DNA from: Acinetobacter populi
GTDB taxonomy: Bacteria > Pseudomonadota > Gammaproteobacteria > Pseudomonadales > Moraxellaceae
Direction: 5' to 3'
Length of the DNA: 64,000 nucleotides
Assembly (NCBI RefSeq): GCF_002174125.1
Contig: NZ_NEXX01000003.1
Coordinates: 75,749 to 139,748, forward strand
The number at the start of each line of letters is the position of its first letter. Position 1 is the stretch's first letter. The notes beneath the pieces are model-generated. The model was given only the letters and a program-made list of their open reading frames with translations, searched no databases and was not told the DNA's origin. Positions 45,419 to 54,186 of the stretch are shown here, piece by piece. The translations under genes and the position numbers were made by a program.

Positions 45419-46205
45419 ACAGCTTAAAGAAGATATTCAAGCCGTATTTGATCGTGATCCAGCGGCAAGGAACACCTTGGAAGTCTTGACCACTTATCCC
45501 GGTATTCATGCACTGATAGCTCATCGGGTGGCACATCGACTGTGGCAAAAAGAATTTAAAGGCACTGCCCGCACCTTATCAGCATTTAGCCGTATGATGA
45601 CAGGTATCGAAATCCATCCCGGCGCAAAAATTGGTAAACGCTTTTTTATCGATCATGGCATGGGGGTGGTGATTGGTGAAACTGCCGAAATTGGTGATGA
45701 TGTCACACTCTACCATGGTGTAACCCTTGGCGGGACCACGTGGAATAAAGGTAAACGCCATCCTACACTCGAAGATGGTGTGATTGTTGGTGCTGGGGCA
45801 AAAATCCTCGGGCCATTTATTGTTGGGAAGAACGCCAAAGTTGGCTCCAATGCTGTGGTGACCAAAGCAGTGCCGGCCAATGCCACTGCGGTAGGAAACC
45901 CTGCCCGCTTTATTATCAAAGATCAGCCTGAACAACGGGATCATGAGGAAGAACAAAGTTCAGACTTCCAGCCTTATGCAGCATCTCAGGAACAACCTGA
46001 TACCATGCTCGAAGGTATCCGTATTTTGATGGACCGTCTACAAAAAAATGAATTACAGATCAAACAAATGTGCACACAACTAAGCAAACTTGATCCTGAA
46101 TTTAAAAAACCACGTGTATCTCCTTTGTCAAAACAGGACAAACAAATTTTGGATGAAGTAAAACGTGAGTATGACGTAACAATTGATAATAAATTGCCGG
46201 ATTAA
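45411..46205 (+). CDS. cysE: Serine O-acetyltransferase CysE
   Basis: A 264-residue enzyme that acetylates serine, the first step of cysteine synthesis. The helical N-terminus is short (EpsC-like) and is followed by a left-handed beta-helix: [20 protein letters not shown] with the catalytic His, YHGVTLGGT, and [17 protein letters not shown]-terminal extension of about 90 residues with charged helices lies beyond the usual end; the Ile-terminated peptide that binds cysteine synthase is not evident (it ends KLPD). Translationally coupled to trmJ. Confidence 0.92.
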   Translation: MFKQLKEDIQAVFDRDPAARNTLEVLTTYPGIHALIAHRVAHRLWQKEFKGTARTLSAFSRMMTGIEIHPGAKIGKRFFIDHGMGVVIGETAEIGDDVTLYHGVTLGGTTWNKGKRHPTLEDGVIVGAGAKILGPFIVGKNAKVGSNAVVTKAVPANATAVGNPARFIIKDQPEQRDHEEEQSSDFQPYAASQEQPDTMLEGIRILMDRLQKNELQIKQMCTQLSKLDPEFKKPRVSPLSKQDKQILDEVKREYDVTIDNKLPD

Positions 46206-46278
46206 CGTAACTTAAGTTGAAAGAAAGACGTTTTTTTCCTAGACTTAGCTCTATTTCCTACATAAACAAAAAACCTGG

Positions 46279-47208
46279 ATGATGACGATGAATTTAAAGC
46301 CTTTAATTGCAGTTGGAATGGGAACTATGCTGATCGCTGGTTGTTCGAATTTGCCAACCAAGCAAGATAAAGTACAAGCAACCACCAAAGTTGAACCCAT
46401 TGTATTTACCGAACCTGCGATTACTGCACCATTTTATGCCTTAAATCCACATGACTACACCCAACCACCAGAATTTGAAGTAAATCTTCTAAATGCCGCC
46501 AATGCACCCGTGACCAAATTACAGGTTAATAGTGATCCAAGTAATCCAAATTCTGAAAAAGTTATTCTGGATAAAAATCGTTTTATTATCCCGTTGACCG
46601 ATAGCAAGGATAAAGCCCTGAAGTTTGCTGTTCTGGCACAAGATAATGAGCTTGATGTAACTGAAATTGATGATTTTTTTAATCTTTTAGAAGGCAAAGC
46701 ACGTCATTATCCTGTACGTTTTACCAGTACGCGTGAACGCGACGGTTATACCGATCGATTAAAAACAATTATCAACACGCTTGATCCGCTTGCATTAAAA
46801 TCAAATGCTTCCTATGATGTGTTAATGCGTGCAGCAAAAGCCAGCAGTATGGCGCGTAATCTGGATATGGGCGAAATTTATGGCCCGAAAGCTCTCAGTT
46901 ATGCCAAACGACTTTTGGCCATGAAACCAAAAGATCCAACCATTAATTTCTGGTTAGGTTTTGGCTTGTCCGAAGGTGGCGCATTTAAAGAAGCCATGCC
47001 TTATTTACAAAATGCAATAGATGCAGGCGTACAGGAAGCTTATCTGTCGATGGCAAACAACTACATCTATATGGAACAAAAGAAAAATGCCATCACAACA
47101 CTGAAAAACTACAAGGTAAAATACCCAAGTGAAGCCCAAGTGGCCGATCAGCTGATTGCAGAAATGGATTCAGGTAAACGCTACAATGTATGGCAAATCA
47201 TGAAGTAA
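46279..47208 (+). CDS. TPR-like repeat lipoprotein of unknown function
   Basis: A 309-residue probable lipoprotein. A short signal ends in LIAGC (Cys22). The N-terminal half has no domain I know; the C-terminal half shows helical repeats of TPR/Sel1 type (YGPKALSYAKRLLAMKPKDPTINFW, GAFKEAMPYLQNAIDAG, EQKKNAITTLKNYKVKYPSE). This suggests a scaffold at the periplasmic face of a membrane. The gene stands alone and ends at a strong terminator. Confidence 0.7.
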   Translation: MMTMNLKPLIAVGMGTMLIAGCSNLPTKQDKVQATTKVEPIVFTEPAITAPFYALNPHDYTQPPEFEVNLLNAANAPVTKLQVNSDPSNPNSEKVILDKNRFIIPLTDSKDKALKFAVLAQDNELDVTEIDDFFNLLEGKARHYPVRFTSTRERDGYTDRLKTIINTLDPLALKSNASYDVLMRAAKASSMARNLDMGEIYGPKALSYAKRLLAMKPKDPTINFWLGFGLSEGGAFKEAMPYLQNAIDAGVQEAYLSMANNYIYMEQKKNAITTLKNYKVKYPSEAQVADQLIAEMDSGKRYNVWQIMK

Positions 47209-47277
47209 TTTATATAATTTTATCTCCCTAGCACCTTATAAAACAGGTGGCTATACAATCCATCAATGTAATAGATC

Positions 47278-47308
47278 AAGACCAGTCAAAATGAATGACT
47301 GGTCTTTT
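47278..47308 (+). terminator. Intrinsic terminator after the TPR lipoprotein gene
   Basis: A perfect 11-base stem AAGACCAGTCA / TGACTGGTCTT with a 7-base loop, then TT and an A-rich stretch. Confidence 0.8.
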
Positions 47309-47378
47309 AAAAAGACTAGACACACGCCATTAAAATCTTTATTTTTAAATCTTCCTAACTCCCAACAAAACTCCTATT

Positions 47379-49409
47379 ATGCTTAAAATATTGACACTTA
47401 CATTGGGTATGAGTTTAAGTATTGGCATCCTTTCTGGTTGTCAGGTGGTCAGCGTCAAACAACAAAAGTTAGGCACCTCCTTAAGTAATGAACGTGACAA
47501 TATTCTGACCAGAAATAAATTAAGTGAAGCCAGTCTGAATGTACTGTCCATGACCGGACAACAAGCCAATAAATGTATTAATCAGCCAGAAACCTGCATG
47601 AAAGAATTACGGCAGATTACGGAAATTCAGGATGAACAATTATTATCAACAGGAAGCGAAGTTTATCTTGCAAACGCCATTGAATTAAAGCAATCCAAAG
47701 AATGCAATCCCAAAAATATTGTGGTGAAGTTTAAAGATGAAAATGAAAAATTACAGATACAACAAAAATTAGACCAATGCTTAAATCAACAACTTGAATC
47801 CTTAAACCAGTCGATTCGTTATAGTTATGCCTATTTATTCTCAACCAAGCGTCCCCCAGCACAACGCTTATTTGATAATAGACAGGTACAGGTTCGGGAT
47901 TTTTATAATCAAGCCATTGCCAATCTGGTCAATGCCTTTAATGATTCCCGTCAATCCGACCATACCGATTATAACTCTACTCTAAAAATGGGTAATAGCG
48001 ACTATCATATTGATATTACACAATATCCAAATCTCAATTCGCTCCATCTGGAAAAATTAATTTCTACTTATAATTTAGGCTTTTCCGGTTTAAGATCAAT
48101 CAGCCGTCGTGATGGTTTTGGTTCCGAGTTTACCCTGCAAATGGCAAAACCTGACACCAAACAATTTGATCAATACATGGTTAATCCCTTTATTCAAAGT
48201 AAAAATATTAGTGACCATCCCAATATTGTTGAAGCACGATTTTTAGCAGCCACCATTGTTGCTGAGCCAAGTCAAAGAGGTTCAGTTGATGAAATTCTTA
48301 ACAGTAAAACATTCAACTTACGCCTCATTGACCCAAATTTTTATCAAAATATCGAGATCGCCCATCAGAATTTTCCATTGGCAGCCAACTTCTCTGCACC
48401 ATATGGCTTGTGGCTAGCCAATGATAATCTAGGGGCAGCAGCATACTGGACATTAATTGATCGGGAACAGAACTTGATCATGCCACATCTGTTTATGCTT
48501 GAACCATATAATCCGAATAAAAAAGTCATTGTCATGATTCATGGTCTGGCCAGTAGCCCAGAGGCATGGATTGCTATGACCAATGACATCATGGGTGATA
48601 GCGTACTACGGGATAATTATCAGGTCTGGCAAATCTTCTATTCAACCAATATGCCGATCATCGAAAGTCGCTATCAAATCTATGCCTTACTAAAACAGGC
48701 ATTTGATGACCTAGCCGTTAAATACCCAAACAAACCACCGCAACATGCTGTTCTGCTGGGTCATAGTATGGGTGGTGTCATCAGTCGTTTACTGGTAAGT
48801 GATGATGACTTTACCCCTCAAATCCTCAGTTATCTGCAAAAAAATAATTTACGCAAATATGAACGGGTTAAAAATTTCGGTCCTGCTCAAGATCGTTTAA
48901 CCATGCATGCGCTGACACCGCCAATTGACCGAGCCATTTTTGTCGCATCACCATTTAGAGGTACGGATTTTGCAGATCGTTGGTTTACTTTAGCTGCTCG
49001 TAAAATCATCAAATTGCCACAAAGCTTTTTAACCGCAAGCTTTGAAACCATTAGCCATGGTTTATCCGGTGATTTAACCACAGATTATTTAAAACAATTT
49101 GGTAAGGACTTCTTGCAAAATGGTCCAAGTGATCTCAGTAAAAAATCAGCATTTATGCAAATTACCGCAAATACCAAAATTTCACCGAAGGTCAAATATC
49201 ACGTAATTATGGGCAACGATACCAATTCCAATGATACCAAGACCATCACTGACGGTATTGTGCCGTATTACAGTGCCCATCTGGATGGTGCCCAATCGGA
49301 AAAAATAATTCATGGTGGACATTCCATTCAATATAGTCCGGAAGCAGTATTGGAGCTGCGACGTATTTTAAGATTACATTTACAGGAATTAGGACGTATT
49401 GAGAAGTAA
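47379..49409 (+). CDS. Lipoprotein with C-terminal alpha/beta hydrolase (lipase-like) domain
   Basis: A 676-residue lipoprotein. The signal ends ILSGC (Cys21). An N-terminal region of about 370 residues, Gln/Asn-rich and helical, is unfamiliar. A hydrolase domain follows: KVIVMIHGLASSPEAW (oxyanion strand), HAVLLGHSMGGVISRLL (nucleophile elbow), VASPFRGTDFADR, a TDGIVPYYSAHL acid region and IIHGGHSIQY with the putative catalytic His. This resembles esterase/phospholipase proteins anchored to the outer membrane. Substrate unknown. Confidence 0.78.
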   Translation: MLKILTLTLGMSLSIGILSGCQVVSVKQQKLGTSLSNERDNILTRNKLSEASLNVLSMTGQQANKCINQPETCMKELRQITEIQDEQLLSTGSEVYLANAIELKQSKECNPKNIVVKFKDENEKLQIQQKLDQCLNQQLESLNQSIRYSYAYLFSTKRPPAQRLFDNRQVQVRDFYNQAIANLVNAFNDSRQSDHTDYNSTLKMGNSDYHIDITQYPNLNSLHLEKLISTYNLGFSGLRSISRRDGFGSEFTLQMAKPDTKQFDQYMVNPFIQSKNISDHPNIVEARFLAATIVAEPSQRGSVDEILNSKTFNLRLIDPNFYQNIEIAHQNFPLAANFSAPYGLWLANDNLGAAAYWTLIDREQNLIMPHLFMLEPYNPNKKVIVMIHGLASSPEAWIAMTNDIMGDSVLRDNYQVWQIFYSTNMPIIESRYQIYALLKQAFDDLAVKYPNKPPQHAVLLGHSMGGVISRLLVSDDDFTPQILSYLQKNNLRKYERVKNFGPAQDRLTMHALTPPIDRAIFVASPFRGTDFADRWFTLAARKIIKLPQSFLTASFETISHGLSGDLTTDYLKQFGKDFLQNGPSDLSKKSAFMQITANTKISPKVKYHVIMGNDTNSNDTKTITDGIVPYYSAHLDGAQSEKIIHGGHSIQYSPEAVLELRRILRLHLQELGRIEK

Positions 49410-49474
49410 TCATATATTAAATTTAAGCTAAAAATAAAGTATTTTTATACTTTCCTTGTAAAAAACTTTAACAC

Positions 49475-49511
49475 AAAAAAAGCCTTGCATCGTAAAATAC
49501 AAGGCTTTTTT
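49475..49511. terminator. Bidirectional intrinsic terminator
   Basis: AAAAAAAGCCTTG / CAAGGCTTTTTTA forms a GC-cored stem with flanking A and T runs between the convergent lipase-like and fxsA genes. Confidence 0.9.
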
Positions 49512-49521
49512 ATAATAAAGA

Positions 49522-50097
49522 TTATTCTTTATCTTTGGTTTCAATCCGTTTTTGCTCAGGTTCAACTTCTCTTGCTTCACCATCTATAATATTGGCGTCG
49601 TTGCTGGCACCCCGTCCACCCATTTGTCCACGTTGCATTTCTTCCATTTGGCGCATGATGTCTGCAAAAGGATTACCTTGACCTGATGCACCGCTCATAC
49701 CCCCCATACCGCCCATCATTTTTTCCATCATGGCTTGCTGGCGTTTTTGCATGGCATCAATCGCTGCTTTTTTAAAGACATTTTGCACCGCAGGAATCAG
49801 CATCAATAACGCGACCACATCGGTGAGTAAACCAGGAATCATTAATAAGAATCCTGCAATTGCCCGAGTCATGTATTTACTGACCTGAGGATCGCTACTC
49901 ATTTGACCAGTCATCTGCATTTGTTGCATTTGCGGCATAATATGTGAGGTACTGCCACGTATCATATTCAGACCAATGAAAAAAGCAGCAATAAACCAGA
50001 AAAACACATACCAACCACTGCCGACCCAATCTCCGACCACGATCCATGTCACAATTTCAGCGACAATTGCAATTAAAATAAATAAAATCAGTCCCAT
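49522..50097 (-). CDS. fxsA: FxsA family cytoplasmic membrane protein
   Basis: A 191-residue membrane protein with the FxsA core (about 1-115): LFILIAIVAEIVTWIVVGDWVG, FFWFIAAFFIGLNMIRG and AIAGFLLMIPGLLTDVVALLMLIP. FxsA overproduction relieves phage T7 exclusion by F plasmids in E. coli; its normal role is unclear. The C-terminal tail is Met/Gly/Gln-rich (MMEKMMGGMGGMSG) and ends charged. It is monocistronic and divergent from ruvC. Confidence 0.85.
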   Translation of the reverse strand: MGLILFILIAIVAEIVTWIVVGDWVGSGWYVFFWFIAAFFIGLNMIRGSTSHIMPQMQQMQMTGQMSSDPQVSKYMTRAIAGFLLMIPGLLTDVVALLMLIPAVQNVFKKAAIDAMQKRQQAMMEKMMGGMGGMSGASGQGNPFADIMRQMEEMQRGQMGGRGASNDANIIDGEAREVEPEQKRIETKDKE

Positions 50098-50228
50098 AAA
50101 TATTGATGCCTGTCTTAAGGTTGTACTCGGAGTTAGAACGCAAATAGAAGTTAAACTTTATAGCACAGCAAGTTTTTTACGTCTATTTATGTAACAATAA
50201 GGGTGAATCAAAAAATTTAAAGGGCAAG

Positions 50229-50771
50229 ATGACATTAATTATCGGCATTGATCCGGGATCACGTTTGACCGGTTATGGCATTATCGAAAAAGAAGGGTCA
50301 AAATTACGTTTTGTCGATGCCGGTACAATCCGTACCGAAAGTCAGGATATCCCAGATCGGCTTAAAAAAATTTTTGCGGGTGTGGATCGTATCGTTAAAT
50401 TTCATCAACCAACCGAAGCCGCAGTTGAACAGGTATTTATGGCGCAGAATCCAGATTCTGCTTTAAAACTCGGACAGGCACGTGGTGCAGCGATTGCAGC
50501 ACTGGTCAATCTGGATCTGGCAGTTTCCGAATACACCGCCCGACAAATCAAGCAATCGGTTGTTGGTTATGGTGCAGCCGATAAAGAACAGGTCCAAATG
50601 ATGGTGATGCGTTTACTCAATCTTTCCATTAAACCACAAGCAGATGCCGCCGATGCGCTTGCCGCAGCCATTTGCCACGCACACGCCTCTGGCAGCTTAA
50701 ATAAAATGGCAGTTCTCAATGCCTTGGGTGGTATGGCAAGAGGTCGTGGTCGCGGCTTAAGACGACGTTAA
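50229..50771 (+). CDS. ruvC: Holliday junction resolvase RuvC
   Basis: A 180-residue resolvase. Catalytic acidic residues are in [15 protein letters not shown] (Asp7), [16 protein letters not shown] (Glu) and [14 protein letters not shown] (two Asp). The basic tail reads [10 protein letters not shown]. RuvC nicks junctions symmetrically after RuvAB branch migration; ruvAB is not adjacent here. Confidence 0.95.
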   Translation: MTLIIGIDPGSRLTGYGIIEKEGSKLRFVDAGTIRTESQDIPDRLKKIFAGVDRIVKFHQPTEAAVEQVFMAQNPDSALKLGQARGAAIAALVNLDLAVSEYTARQIKQSVVGYGAADKEQVQMMVMRLLNLSIKPQADAADALAAAICHAHASGSLNKMAVLNALGGMARGRGRGLRRR

Positions 50772-50832
50772 TCCGTTTATTTAAATCAATATATTACAAC
50801 TTTGTCGCAAAGCGCTTGCCACTGCCTTGAGA

Positions 50833-50872
50833 CAAGCCTCTTTAATGATATCAATCACCATAAAGAGGCTTG
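50833..50872. terminator. Stem-loop between ruvC and aroG
   Basis: A perfect 12-base inverted repeat CAAGCCTCTTTA / TAAAGAGGCTTG with a 16-base loop lies between the convergent genes. Neither side has a strong U-run, so it may be a weak terminator or a 3'-end stabiliser. Confidence 0.6.
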
Positions 50873-50887
50873 TGTTCTACATTTAGA

Positions 50888-51970
50888 TTAAACCAAAGCT
50901 TCCTGTGGCATAGCGTGCTGTTGTCTTTGCTTTGTAATTTTACTTGCCAATTGCTCAAGTGCATGTGCCGTTTTTTCCCAGCCCAGACAACCATCGGTAA
51001 TTGAACAGCCATATTGCATAGGTTCGGCATCAATACTCTGTTTGCCATGAACCAAATGACTTTCGATCATTACACCTTTTACGCCTGTTGAGTTCAGCTC
51101 TTCGGCAATCGTTGATAAAACCTCTGGCTGCAAATCTGGATTTTTCTGGCTATTGCCATGACTACAATCGACAATAATGGCAGGATTCATACCACGTTTG
51201 CCATAGCTTTGTGCAACAGCATGAATCGAATGTCGATCATAATTGGTGCCATGATTACTACCACGTAAAATGATCTGTAAACTGTCATTACCACTGCTTG
51301 TCAACATTGCCGGCTGTCCAGCACTGTTCATGCCAAAAAACTTATGTGGTAAAGACGCAGATTGAATCGCATCCAGTGCAATATTCACATTACCATCAGT
51401 GCCATTTTTAAAACCAATTGCATAAGGTAAACGACTGGCAATTTCACGGTGAATTTGTGATTCACTGGTACGCGCTCCGATTGCACCCCAACTATATAAA
51501 TCATCAAAATATGTCGCCAGCATTGGATTCAAAACTTCTGTCGCCAGCGCTAAACCTAATTCAGCCAGATCAATTAACAGTTTTCGACTTAAGATTAAGC
51601 CCTGCTGCATATCACTTTTATTTTTTAAGCTCGGATCATAGACAAAACCTTTCCAACCGACGGTACTGCGTGGTTTTTCCAGATAAGCCCGCATCACAAT
51701 TTTTAAGCTATGTTGGTGTTGATCTGCAAATTTTTTCAGGCGCTTGGCATATTCTAATACTGCGTCTGGATCATGAATTGAGCATGGACCGACAATCACC
51801 AGAAATCTGGCATCATCACCATTTAAAATATTTTTAATTTCTTGCCGATGTTGATAAATATTTTGTTGTAATTGTTCAGAAATCGCCAAAGACTGTTTAA
51901 GCTGGCATGGCGTTGCCAGAACAGTTTCAGAGGATACAGCGTGATTTATTTGTGCATTAAGTTTTGACAT
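50888..51970 (-). CDS. aroG: 3-deoxy-7-phosphoheptulonate (DAHP) synthase, class I
   Basis: A 360-residue enzyme of the AroF/G/H family, joining phosphoenolpyruvate and erythrose-4-phosphate as the first step of aromatic amino acid synthesis. Motifs are VIVGPCSIHDP-like (LVIVGPCSIHDPDAVL), MRAYLEKPRSTVGWKG, ARTSESQIHREIAS, FKNGTDGNV, ILRGS and IIVDCSHGNSQK. I chose the ATG at 51970 (MSKLNAQINHAV); a TTG at 52027 would extend it by 19 unlikely residues. Which amino acid feeds back cannot be read. The start lies inside a small upstream ORF, and an attenuator-like leader precedes both. Confidence 0.93.
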   Translation of the reverse strand: MSKLNAQINHAVSSETVLATPCQLKQSLAISEQLQQNIYQHRQEIKNILNGDDARFLVIVGPCSIHDPDAVLEYAKRLKKFADQHQHSLKIVMRAYLEKPRSTVGWKGFVYDPSLKNKSDMQQGLILSRKLLIDLAELGLALATEVLNPMLATYFDDLYSWGAIGARTSESQIHREIASRLPYAIGFKNGTDGNVNIALDAIQSASLPHKFFGMNSAGQPAMLTSSGNDSLQIILRGSNHGTNYDRHSIHAVAQSYGKRGMNPAIIVDCSHGNSQKNPDLQPEVLSTIAEELNSTGVKGVMIESHLVHGKQSIDAEPMQYGCSITDGCLGWEKTAHALEQLASKITKQRQQHAMPQEALV

Positions 51971-52068
51971 GATGGATGACTCGCTAAAATATTTAAGGAT
52001 GCTGGTTGATGCTGTGTCAAAGTCCAATACTGATAAAATCGTGCGCTGCTAAAAAATTGATATGTCAT
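51946..52068 (-). CDS. Second aromatic-rich small ORF overlapping the aroG start
   Basis: A 40-codon frame starting MTYQFFSSARFYQYW has seven aromatic codons among its first 15. GGAG lies about 10 bases before the ATG. It begins just past the attenuator terminator, overlaps aroG by 25 bases in another frame and ends inside it. aroG itself has only a weak ribosome site (GCGAG), so the ORF could couple translation to aroG or sense charged tRNA a second time. AT-rich DNA favours Phe and Tyr codons, so chance is possible. Confidence 0.45.
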   Translation of the reverse strand: MTYQFFSSARFYQYWTLTQHQPASLNILASHPSCQNLMHK

Positions 52069-52098
52069 GTTGTGATTACTCCGATAAATTACACATAT

Positions 52099-52128
52099 AA
52101 AAAAACCTGACCGGGGTTGCCGATCAGG
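52099..52128 (-). terminator. Attenuator terminator upstream of aroG
   Basis: On the minus strand CCTGATCGG and CCGGTCAGG form a 9-base stem with one G-U pair, immediately followed by seven T (52099-52105). It lies after the leader peptide and before aroG, so it acts on aroG transcription and not on an upstream gene. Confidence 0.88.
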
Positions 52129-52190
52129 TATTAACTGGGTGGGCAACCTTTATTTTGCCCAAACGCATTCAGGCAATTAACTAAATTGCC
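52115..52190 (-). promoter_or_regulatory. Alternative hairpin relay of the aroG attenuator
   Basis: Minus-strand segments in 5' to 3' order: A GGCAATT (52190-52184), B AATTGCC (52178-52172), C GGGCAA (52160-52155), D GGTTGCCC (52148-52141), E GGCAACC (52121-52115, in the terminator). A:B, C:D and the terminator can coexist. B:C (5 base pairs) and D:E (7) form the competing state and break the terminator. The leader stop codon lies at the A-B junction. Confidence 0.7.
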
Positions 52191-52233
52191 AAAAATAATA
52201 AGATGCGTTGTGAATTAAAGGTTGCTTTAACAT
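52177..52233 (-). CDS. Aromatic leader peptide of the aroG attenuator
   Basis: An 18-codon ORF, MLKQPLIHNASYYFWQFS. Codons 12-17 read Tyr-Tyr-Phe-Trp-Gln-Phe, so a ribosome would test the supply of all three aromatic amino acids. It is followed by competing hairpins and an intrinsic terminator before aroG. GAAAG just upstream is a weak ribosome site. The design parallels the trp and pheA leaders of enterobacteria but the peptide is different. Confidence 0.75.
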   Translation of the reverse strand: MLKQPLIHNASYYFWQFS

Positions 52234-52262
52234 TTGCTTTCAAAAATATAAAACTTGCACTT

Positions 52263-52291
52263 ACAGTACCCGCTACGATGCCGTTTGACAA
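52263..52291 (-). promoter_or_regulatory. Putative promoter of the aroG leader
   Basis: TTGTCA (52286-52291) and TACTGT (52263-52268) are 17 bases apart on the minus strand. The -10 is weak. A start near 52256 would place the leader ATG about 23 bases downstream. Confidence 0.45.
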
Positions 52292-52365
52292 GTTTTTTTT
52301 AAGATTTATGTATAAAAAATTGGCATGATATTTTGAGATGAGTATTCATCAATGGGAATAAAACC

Positions 52366-52394
52366 TTGACTAAAAAAGATACAATTCTTATCAT
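52366..52394 (+). promoter_or_regulatory. Putative promoter for the ABC-F gene
   Basis: TTGACT (52366-52371) and TATCAT (52389-52394) have a 17-base spacer. It would give a 5' leader of about 200 bases before the ATG at 52604. In that leader I see only AT-rich sequence and one minimal ATG-AAG-TAA frame near 52444, with no clear hairpin. Confidence 0.4.
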
Positions 52395-52603
52395 TCCACT
52401 ATCCCGTTATTATTACCCCATCATTATTTTTTGAGTCTACGCCAATGAAGTAAGTTTTGTTTCATCAATTCAGTTTTTCTATTTTTAAATGATTTGATGT
52501 GCAAAACAATCTGACCTTGGTACTGATTTCAATTTTCTCTTTGTAATTTCAAAATTTTTCCATTCTAAGATTTGGTTTTGTACATCCTGTATGAGGAAAC
52601 ACT

Positions 52604-54175
52604 ATGTCCCGTCAGGCATGTATTATTCGTTCGCTGTCTGTTACTTTTACTCAGCATTGTCTTTTTCAGCAATTAAGTTTTCAACTCCCTTTTGCCCAAT
52701 GTGCTGCCTTAATTGGACGTAATGGTCAGGGTAAATCCTTGCTCATGTCGATGCTAAATCACTTCGATCCTGCATTGGCAACCGGGGAAATTGACTGGCG
52801 ATGCCAATATGCTTATCTCGCACAATTTCATACACCCGCAGCGACCATTGCCGAAGCGCTGGATGTGCAGGAGCTTTATCAGATATTTCAACGTATTGAA
52901 CATAATCAGGCCAGTTTCTCCGATTTTGATCGTGTCGAGCAACTTTGGCATCTACCTCAGCAGTGGCAGCAAATCCTGAATGATGCCAGTCTTCCAATAG
53001 ACTTGTCTTTTCCGTGTGATCAGTTAAGTGAAGGGCAAAAAACCAAACTGGCATTGTGTCGATTATTTCTATTAAAAGATCATTATCTGTTATTGGATGA
53101 ACCTAGCAATCATCTTGATGCAGCAAATCGCCAATGGCTGATTCGGTCTTTGCAGCAACATCCGGCAGGTTGTCTTGTGATTAGCCATGAACGGAACTTG
53201 CTTAGACAGATGCAGCATATTTATGCCTTACAGGACAATGCTATTCACTATTATCAGGGAAATTATGATCATTATCTAACGCAACACCAGTTACAGGTTG
53301 AGGCTTTGGCACGCAATGTAAACCAACAAAAACGTGAGTTAAAGCAACTTAAAATCCAGCAACATGATAGCTTGATGAAAGCGCAAAAACGGCAACAGAC
53401 TGGCAAGAAAATCCGTGAATCGGGTTCACAAGCGAAAATATTACTGGATTATCAAAAGGAACAGGCAACTCAAAGTCAGTCTGCCCTCAAACAACAGCAA
53501 CAGCGGCAAATTCAGCAATCGCGACAACAATTGCAGGAAAAACAACTGCAACTGGAAAAGACACAATCACAACGCTTTCAATTTTCTTTTCCGCAGCACA
53601 AAACCGGCGAAATCCTGCGGTTGAAAGATGTCATGCTGCCCTTTGCTTCACAGCAAAAAATTACGCTGGCATTATCTGCGGGAGAAAAAATACATATGGT
53701 CGGGAACAATGGTGTTGGAAAATCTACCCTGTTAAAAACCATTGCAGGTTTGTTAAAGTCAAAATCGGGTGATATTTTTTGTAAGGCCAAACTGTTATAT
53801 CTGGATCAGAATTTTTATTTTGGCGATCAACAATTAAATGCGCTTGCACAGTTAAAACCGTTTAATCCGCAATATAGTGATAGTGAATGGCGTAATTTAC
53901 TTGGACAATTGGGAATTCGTGGTGATAAAGCACTTTATCCCTTGCATCAACTCAGTGGTGGTGAAAAATTAAAAGTCGCCTTATTAGGTTTAAGCCAACA
54001 TGCAGAAGCAGTTGATTTATTATTGCTTGATGAGCCGGAAAATCATCTGGATATTGAATCAAGGGAATTACTAGCCGCAGCTATTTCTTCCTTTACAGGT
54101 GCAGTTATATTGGTATCACACGATCAAAATTTTGTTGAAGAATGTGGCATAAACACCACCTTCATACTCAGTTAA
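52604..54175 (+). CDS. ABC-F family ATPase
   Basis: A 523-residue protein with two ABC ATPase domains and no membrane segments. Domain 1: Walker A IGRNGQGKS, signature LSEGQKTKL, Walker B YLLLDEPSNHLD. A linker of about 100 residues (240-340) is highly charged and coiled. Domain 2: GNNGVGKST, LSGGEKLKV, LLLLDEPENHLD. ABC-F proteins work on the ribosome, as translation factors or antibiotic-protection factors. The subfamily is not one I can name, and resistance should not be assumed. GAGG precedes the start. Confidence 0.85.
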   Translation: MSRQACIIRSLSVTFTQHCLFQQLSFQLPFAQCAALIGRNGQGKSLLMSMLNHFDPALATGEIDWRCQYAYLAQFHTPAATIAEALDVQELYQIFQRIEHNQASFSDFDRVEQLWHLPQQWQQILNDASLPIDLSFPCDQLSEGQKTKLALCRLFLLKDHYLLLDEPSNHLDAANRQWLIRSLQQHPAGCLVISHERNLLRQMQHIYALQDNAIHYYQGNYDHYLTQHQLQVEALARNVNQQKRELKQLKIQQHDSLMKAQKRQQTGKKIRESGSQAKILLDYQKEQATQSQSALKQQQQRQIQQSRQQLQEKQLQLEKTQSQRFQFSFPQHKTGEILRLKDVMLPFASQQKITLALSAGEKIHMVGNNGVGKSTLLKTIAGLLKSKSGDIFCKAKLLYLDQNFYFGDQQLNALAQLKPFNPQYSDSEWRNLLGQLGIRGDKALYPLHQLSGGEKLKVALLGLSQHAEAVDLLLLDEPENHLDIESRELLAAAISSFTGAVILVSHDQNFVEECGINTTFILS

Positions 54176-54186
54176 AAGCATTATGA

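Noticed and set aside
52069..52146. Longer version of the second aroG-leader ORF, starting at 52146
   Set aside because: The added part runs through the terminator stem and T-run and would begin upstream of the terminator without a ribosome site; the ATG at 52068 with GGAG is better.
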